DNA of 36,395 nt from an uncultured Rikenellaceae bacterium (GTDB lineage: Bacteria; Bacteroidota; Bacteroidia; Bacteroidales; Rikenellaceae): contig CAJGBR010000012.1 in NCBI GenBank assembly GCA_904501625.1, positions 1 through 36,395 on the forward strand, read 5' to 3'. The notes below the pieces were generated by a model that did no database searches, was not told where the DNA came from, and was given only the letters and a program-made list of their open reading frames with translations. Numbering within the stretch: position 1 is the stretch's first letter; each line of letters starts with the position of its first letter. Shown in pieces: positions 33,397 to 36,395 of this stretch. A program made the position numbers and the translations under genes.

Positions 33397-34272
33397 ATGA
33401 AACAAATAGTGGAAAATTATTGCAGGATAACGACTAAGGCTCCTGCAGTTTTTGTATTTGCTTTAGATGTATCTGGTTCGATGCTTGAAAAGATATGGTT
33501 CAATGATAGTATGAGAACCAAATCTGAAGTGGTTTCGATAATGGTAAACAGGATGTTGAGCGAGATTGTTAACCGTTCGACTAGGGATAATGGTTGTCGA
33601 GACTATTTCAAAATTGCAGTATTGGGTTATGGTCGAGATAGGGTCGAGCCGTTGCTCGGGAATAGTCAGTCTGTAACATTCTTTACGTCATCTCAAATTG
33701 ATAGTTTAGAGACTGATTTGGTATATTATAATGTTCCGCGTATTTTGGCAGACGGTGTTCGATATATGTCTACGATATCTCAGCGTCAATGGATAAAACC
33801 TCAAGGTGAGGGTAATACTCCGATGTTATGCGGACTTGAAGAGGCCGCTCGACTGGTCGCCGAAGCATTAAGAGAAAATACAGAGGAATCTGTTCCTCCG
33901 ATAGTATTCAACATTACGGACGGAGTTGCTTCAGATGCATCACCTGCAGAACTGCTTGTCGCAGCCGAAAGGATAAAATCTCTGAAAAATAAAAATGGCA
34001 ATTCAATTCTTTTCAATATTCACATCAGTTCTGATTCGGCTACAGAATCAATCGTATTTCCTTCAGATAGAAAATCTTTTGAATCGAATAGTTATGCCGA
34101 GTTGTTGTATTCGATGTCAAGCATTATGCCTGAGAGATTCACAAAGGGAATTGTTGAATTGACTCAGAAATCACCATCTGCGGCTCCGTTTCGAGCTATG
34201 AGTTATAACGCATCGGTTTTTGAGTTGTTTCAGATGTTGAGTATCGGAACCGTAAGTTCGGTGTTTATGTGA
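33397..34272 (+). CDS. vWA-domain protein (TerY-like)
   Basis: A 291-residue cytoplasmic protein made almost wholly of a von Willebrand A domain. The metal-binding MIDAS is intact: D24-x-S26-x-S28 (LDVSGSM), T141 (GEGNTPMLCG) and D175 (NITDGVASD). It has no signal peptide or membrane helix. It resembles TerY-type bacterial vWA proteins, which are predicted to act as metal-dependent scaffolds next to a kinase. It is 9 bp downstream of the kinase gene and separated from the pseudokinase gene by a structured 106-bp gap. Domain call firm; TerY-P membership is inference. Confidence 0.85.
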   Translation: MKQIVENYCRITTKAPAVFVFALDVSGSMLEKIWFNDSMRTKSEVVSIMVNRMLSEIVNRSTRDNGCRDYFKIAVLGYGRDRVEPLLGNSQSVTFFTSSQIDSLETDLVYYNVPRILADGVRYMSTISQRQWIKPQGEGNTPMLCGLEEAARLVAEALRENTEESVPPIVFNITDGVASDASPAELLVAAERIKSLKNKNGNSILFNIHISSDSATESIVFPSDRKSFESNSYAELLYSMSSIMPERFTKGIVELTQKSPSAAPFRAMSYNASVFELFQMLSIGTVSSVFM

Positions 34273-34348
34273 TATACACTAAGCAATCATATTCAAAGTA
34301 ATATTTTTTGTTATTACCACCTCACAGAGGAGTGTCGTTTAGTGTATA
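34273..34348 (+). ncRNA. Candidate structured RNA element (three-way junction) between vWA and pseudokinase genes
   Basis: Directly after the vWA stop, TATACACTAAGC (34273-34284) pairs with GTTTAGTGTATA (34337-34348): 12 bp with one G-U. The stem encloses two hairpins, GTAATA/TATTAC (34298-34303, 34312-34317) and CCTC/GAGG (34320-34323, 34327-34330). It ends 30 nt before the pseudokinase ATG. The fold is drawn by eye. It could be a cis-regulatory or RNA-processing element inside the operon. Confidence 0.5.
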
Positions 34349-34378
34349 AGATATTACAATAAGGTATACAACCGATAT

Positions 34379-35692
34379 ATGAGAATTTCAACAAATGACA
34401 TAATTGATTCGTTGAGGAGTATTCAACGTTCACTGAGAACACTGACGGGTGTGAAATCATATATGATTGATGATATTCCGTTGGTAATTTCGTGTGAAGA
34501 GAATGTTATCTCGTTTCGTGTAATTAAGAATAATTGTCACTACAAGATGTCAGTTTGGATTGTGCCAGATAGTGTAGACGGAGTTAAATGTGAGAATCGA
34601 GCTTGGTTGCTGGCAAATGTAGATTGCAGCTTGTTTGTAGAGTATGGATATTATTCAGATGAATTGACCATTTGTACGATTGATGGTTATTGCGAAAATC
34701 GTAGTTTTGTACTTGAAGCTATTCCGAATGGTGTGTCGTTTAGAGATTGGCTTGAGCAGGAGGTTCACTCCAAGATAGAAAAGGTGCGTTTGGTAAAAGA
34801 GTTTATCGCTGCTGCAAAAGAGTTGTCCGAAACAGGATTGTGTCTAGGAAACATTAAACCATCGAATGTAGTAATTACTTCGACACAGAAAATTAAGTTT
34901 ACGGATTATAGAAATCTTACGCATAATGTAGAATCGAATTCGGACAGTCGGGTGTTGTATGTGTTTTCGGTAGTTGCATTGTTGAGTGCAGTTGATGTAA
35001 TTTCACCGGAGATAGATGGCTCACTCAGGAGCCTCACCAAACTGAAGTCTGCAATTTGGACGGCAACCGAACGTCAGTTGTTTGATGTTGTAATGGCTGA
35101 ACGTTTGCTGGAGGGAATCAAGTCGGTAGATTGGGGCGTATTGGATGAGTTGCTGTGTTATGTGAAATTAGCGATAAAAGATAATGTTCCATCAGGACCA
35201 TATAAGATGATCGGTAGTTATTGCGAAGATGTGGCAGTAGCCCAGTTAAAAGGTCGTTATGGTTATATCAACAGAGATGGAGTTCCCGTTACAGAGTTCA
35301 AATATACAATTGCAGAGGATATTCTCGAAAGTTATGCGGTAGTTGGTATCGATTCGAAATTCGGAGTAATTCATAAGACGGGTCGCGAGATTTTATCAGT
35401 TGAGTTTGAAGATGTAGTGATGCCGGATGATTGTCGGATTATTCTTGCCAAGTACGATGGTTATTGGTCAGTGTACGATTTAGGAGGAGTCAGAATAGGT
35501 AATCAGAAATTTGATGAGATACTGAGATTCTGTCCACGTTCGGTTCCTGTTTCCAAAGACGGAAAGTGGGGAGCTTTAAACAATCAGGGAGAATTGTCAC
35601 TGCCCTGTATGTATGATAGCATAGAAAAGATATCTGATGATGAACTTCTCCTGCGTATTGGAGATAGAAAAATTAGGTGGAGACCTCAATAA
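34379..35692 (+). CDS. Pseudokinase with WG-type repeats
   Basis: A 437-residue protein. The N-terminal half (about 20-200) follows a kinase fold, with LEAIPNGVSFRDWLEQ as hinge. The catalytic loop reads LGNIKPSN, where HGDxKxxN is expected, so the catalytic Asp is Asn158. The DFG region is TDYRN (Asp176), lacking the glycine. No VAIK-type lysine is obvious. It should not phosphorylate, but may bind a partner or nucleotide. The C-terminus (about 285-425) holds four WG-type repeats, starting at GRYGYIN, SKFGVIH, GYWSVYD and GKWGALN, a beta-rich scaffold. It shares kinase-plus-WG architecture with the protein at 32176-33387. Third gene of the module, after the structured gap. Confidence 0.75.
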   Translation: MRISTNDIIDSLRSIQRSLRTLTGVKSYMIDDIPLVISCEENVISFRVIKNNCHYKMSVWIVPDSVDGVKCENRAWLLANVDCSLFVEYGYYSDELTICTIDGYCENRSFVLEAIPNGVSFRDWLEQEVHSKIEKVRLVKEFIAAAKELSETGLCLGNIKPSNVVITSTQKIKFTDYRNLTHNVESNSDSRVLYVFSVVALLSAVDVISPEIDGSLRSLTKLKSAIWTATERQLFDVVMAERLLEGIKSVDWGVLDELLCYVKLAIKDNVPSGPYKMIGSYCEDVAVAQLKGRYGYINRDGVPVTEFKYTIAEDILESYAVVGIDSKFGVIHKTGREILSVEFEDVVMPDDCRIILAKYDGYWSVYDLGGVRIGNQKFDEILRFCPRSVPVSKDGKWGALNNQGELSLPCMYDSIEKISDDELLLRIGDRKIRWRPQ

Positions 35693-35749
35693 TTTGGTGC
35701 TATTGTAGCCAAATTCAGAAATTAAAAAGATGAAAAAAACATTTAAATA

Positions 35750-35781
35750 TTTGGTTTTTTAAAAAGTGTTTCATAAATTTG
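35750..35781 (+). promoter_or_regulatory. Complete orphan promoter
   Basis: TTTG (35750-35753), 20-bp spacer, TAAATTTG (35774-35781): an exact match to the Bacteroidota promoter pattern, with no gene behind it for more than 500 bp. Confidence 0.7.
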
Positions 35782-36165
35782 TGTTTGCAAATGTTCTGTT
35801 TAAATAGATTGCATAGCGGAAATGTGCAGTGCTTTGTCGTCGCAAAAAATGTTCGGTATAGCCTTTTGATAGGGTTTTGAGGTTTTGCTGATAGTGATTT
35901 GAACGAGAAAGGTTGTGTGTTTTTCTTGCGATTCTTAATAATCGACCGAGATGAAACTCGTGTTTGTTTCAGGTGTATAATTCCCCCTTACAAGCGGTTG
36001 AGAAAAAAGAAGAGTTAGAGGATTGTGCGGAAGTTGTAGGATAATGGTATTATTGTCATTAGGGCAATGTATCTATTGTTTTTTTGGGTAGAATTATATC
36101 TTTATTGTAGAAGATGGCTTATTTGTTGATTATCAATAGATAAGTTGTTTTATGTGAAATAAAAT

Positions 36166-36204
36166 AAGGAGGCATCAGTGTCGGTTAGGCACTGATGCCT
36201 CCTT
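36166..36204. terminator. Strong 15-bp hairpin terminator
   Basis: AAGGAGGCATCAGTG (36166-36180) pairs perfectly with CACTGATGCCTCCTT (36190-36204) around a 9-nt loop. TTTT follows on the plus strand and TTATTTTATTT on the minus strand, so it could end a transcript from either side. Confidence 0.8.
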
Positions 36205-36333
36205 TTGTATTATTGTATTGGTGCCGTATTTTTTAGGAATTTTTGCTTAAAGATGTTAGAAAATATTAGCAGAAGGTGTTTGGAATGTGGCGCAAATTCT
36301 GAATGCTGGAAGCGATTAATGTTTAACTAAATA

Positions 36334-36341
36334 CAAAAGTA
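36334..36341 (-). promoter_or_regulatory. Possible minus-strand -7 box (TACTTTTG)
   Basis: Minus-strand TACTTTTG with no -33 TTTG at 20 bp. If real, a leftward RNA of about 160 nt would run into the hairpin at 36166-36204. It may be chance in AT-rich DNA. Confidence 0.25.
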
Positions 36342-36343
36342 GT

Positions 36344-36395
36344 ATGAAAATTTCTACAAAAGCATGGTGTCAGGCACCAGAAGTCTTTAGAGGAA
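36344..36395 (+). CDS. Partial reading frame at window end, unidentified
   Basis: ATG 36344 opens a frame of 17 codons (MKISTKAWCQAPEVFRG) that runs off the window. No TAnnTTTG box precedes it on the plus strand. The sequence is too short to assign; it could be the next gene of the chromosome or a further member of the kinase/vWA locus. Confidence 0.35.
   Translation, partial: MKISTKAWCQAPEVFRG

Larger units (their letters stand above)
35693..36343. other. Long non-coding region with its own promoter and terminator
   Basis: Some 650 bases with no convincing gene. It starts with a hairpin at the pseudokinase stop (AATTTGGT/GCCAAATT, 35691-35715). It holds a full promoter (35750-35781), several small inverted repeats (CGATT/AATCG 35929-35944; CGAG/CTCG 35946-35959) and a strong hairpin (36166-36204). 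The longest frame after the promoter is 29 codons (35791-35880). A structured RNA transcript is the simplest reading. Confidence 0.55.

Noticed and set aside
34273..34348. tRNA or miniature transposon (MITE) reading of the 76-nt inverted-repeat element
   Set aside because: The 12-bp closing stem and two-hairpin inside do not fit a tRNA cloverleaf, and no target-site duplication flanks the inverted repeat. A cis-acting RNA is the better reading.
35791..35880. A 29-codon frame right after the orphan promoter
   Set aside because: Its ATG would lie at about the transcription start with no leader, it shows no signal or domain, and the surrounding hairpins favour a non-coding RNA. Not excluded, but unsupported.
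1..36395. CRISPR arrays, insertion sequences, prophage genes, integrase/attachment sites
   Set aside because: No regularly spaced repeats, transposase or integrase motifs or flanking duplications were seen on either strand.

Overview
The window looks like a piece of a Bacteroidales (Bacteroidota) chromosome. It carries a fused SecD-SecF, the lineage-typical families DUF3078, DUF3098, DUF3276 (PUR-like) and a DUF4270-type lipoprotein. Many start sites are preceded by the Bacteroidota -7 box TAnnTTTG, twice with a complete TTTG-N20-TAnnTTTG promoter on an annotated gene, and Shine-Dalgarno sequences are mostly absent. The DNA is moderately AT-rich. I cannot assign a family or species. No rRNA, tRNA, CRISPR array, transposase or phage gene was seen.

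Layout. 1-145: start of a leftward membrane protein. 340-8200: housekeeping genes secDF, nfo, a DUF3078 barrel, an MsbA-type ABC exporter and trpS, with divergent promoters and bidirectional terminators. 8273-11948 (minus): an unrecognised trio of two small secreted proteins and a large TonB-receptor-like outer-membrane barrel, transcribed from one full promoter, with a perfect terminator-like hairpin before the barrel gene. 12131-13120 (minus): polyprenyl diphosphate synthase, divergent from a YfhO-like membrane protein. 13242-19441 (plus): YfhO, FtsX, DUF3098, UppP, TruB and QueA, an envelope and tRNA-modification operon. 19495-21649: a half-length starch-synthase-like protein overlapping a DUF4270-type lipoprotein. 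21698-24070: topA, convergent with a minus operon of M23 peptidase, UPF0306 flavoprotein and SDR epimerase. Then ubiA (minus) and a DUF3276 nucleic-acid-binding protein (plus).

28660-35692 (plus) is a long co-directional run: YihY membrane protein, DUF2520 dehydrogenase, KdsC-type phosphatase and Era, followed directly by three non-housekeeping genes. These are an apparently active Ser/Thr-kinase-like protein with a WG-like tail, a MIDAS-intact vWA protein, and a pseudokinase with four WG-type repeats. Between the vWA and pseudokinase genes lies a 76-nt intergenic element that can fold into a closed three-way junction. This kinase/vWA/pseudokinase module is the best candidate for an undescribed system. 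It resembles the kinase and vWA parts of the predicted TerY-P signalling triads, but no PP2C phosphatase is visible.

The last 700 bases hold no convincing gene. They contain a complete Bacteroidota promoter and a 15-bp perfect terminator hairpin, which suggests an independently transcribed RNA. A new reading frame begins at 36344 and runs off the end.

All calls rest on reading motifs in the sequence and on knowledge of the families; no database search was run.
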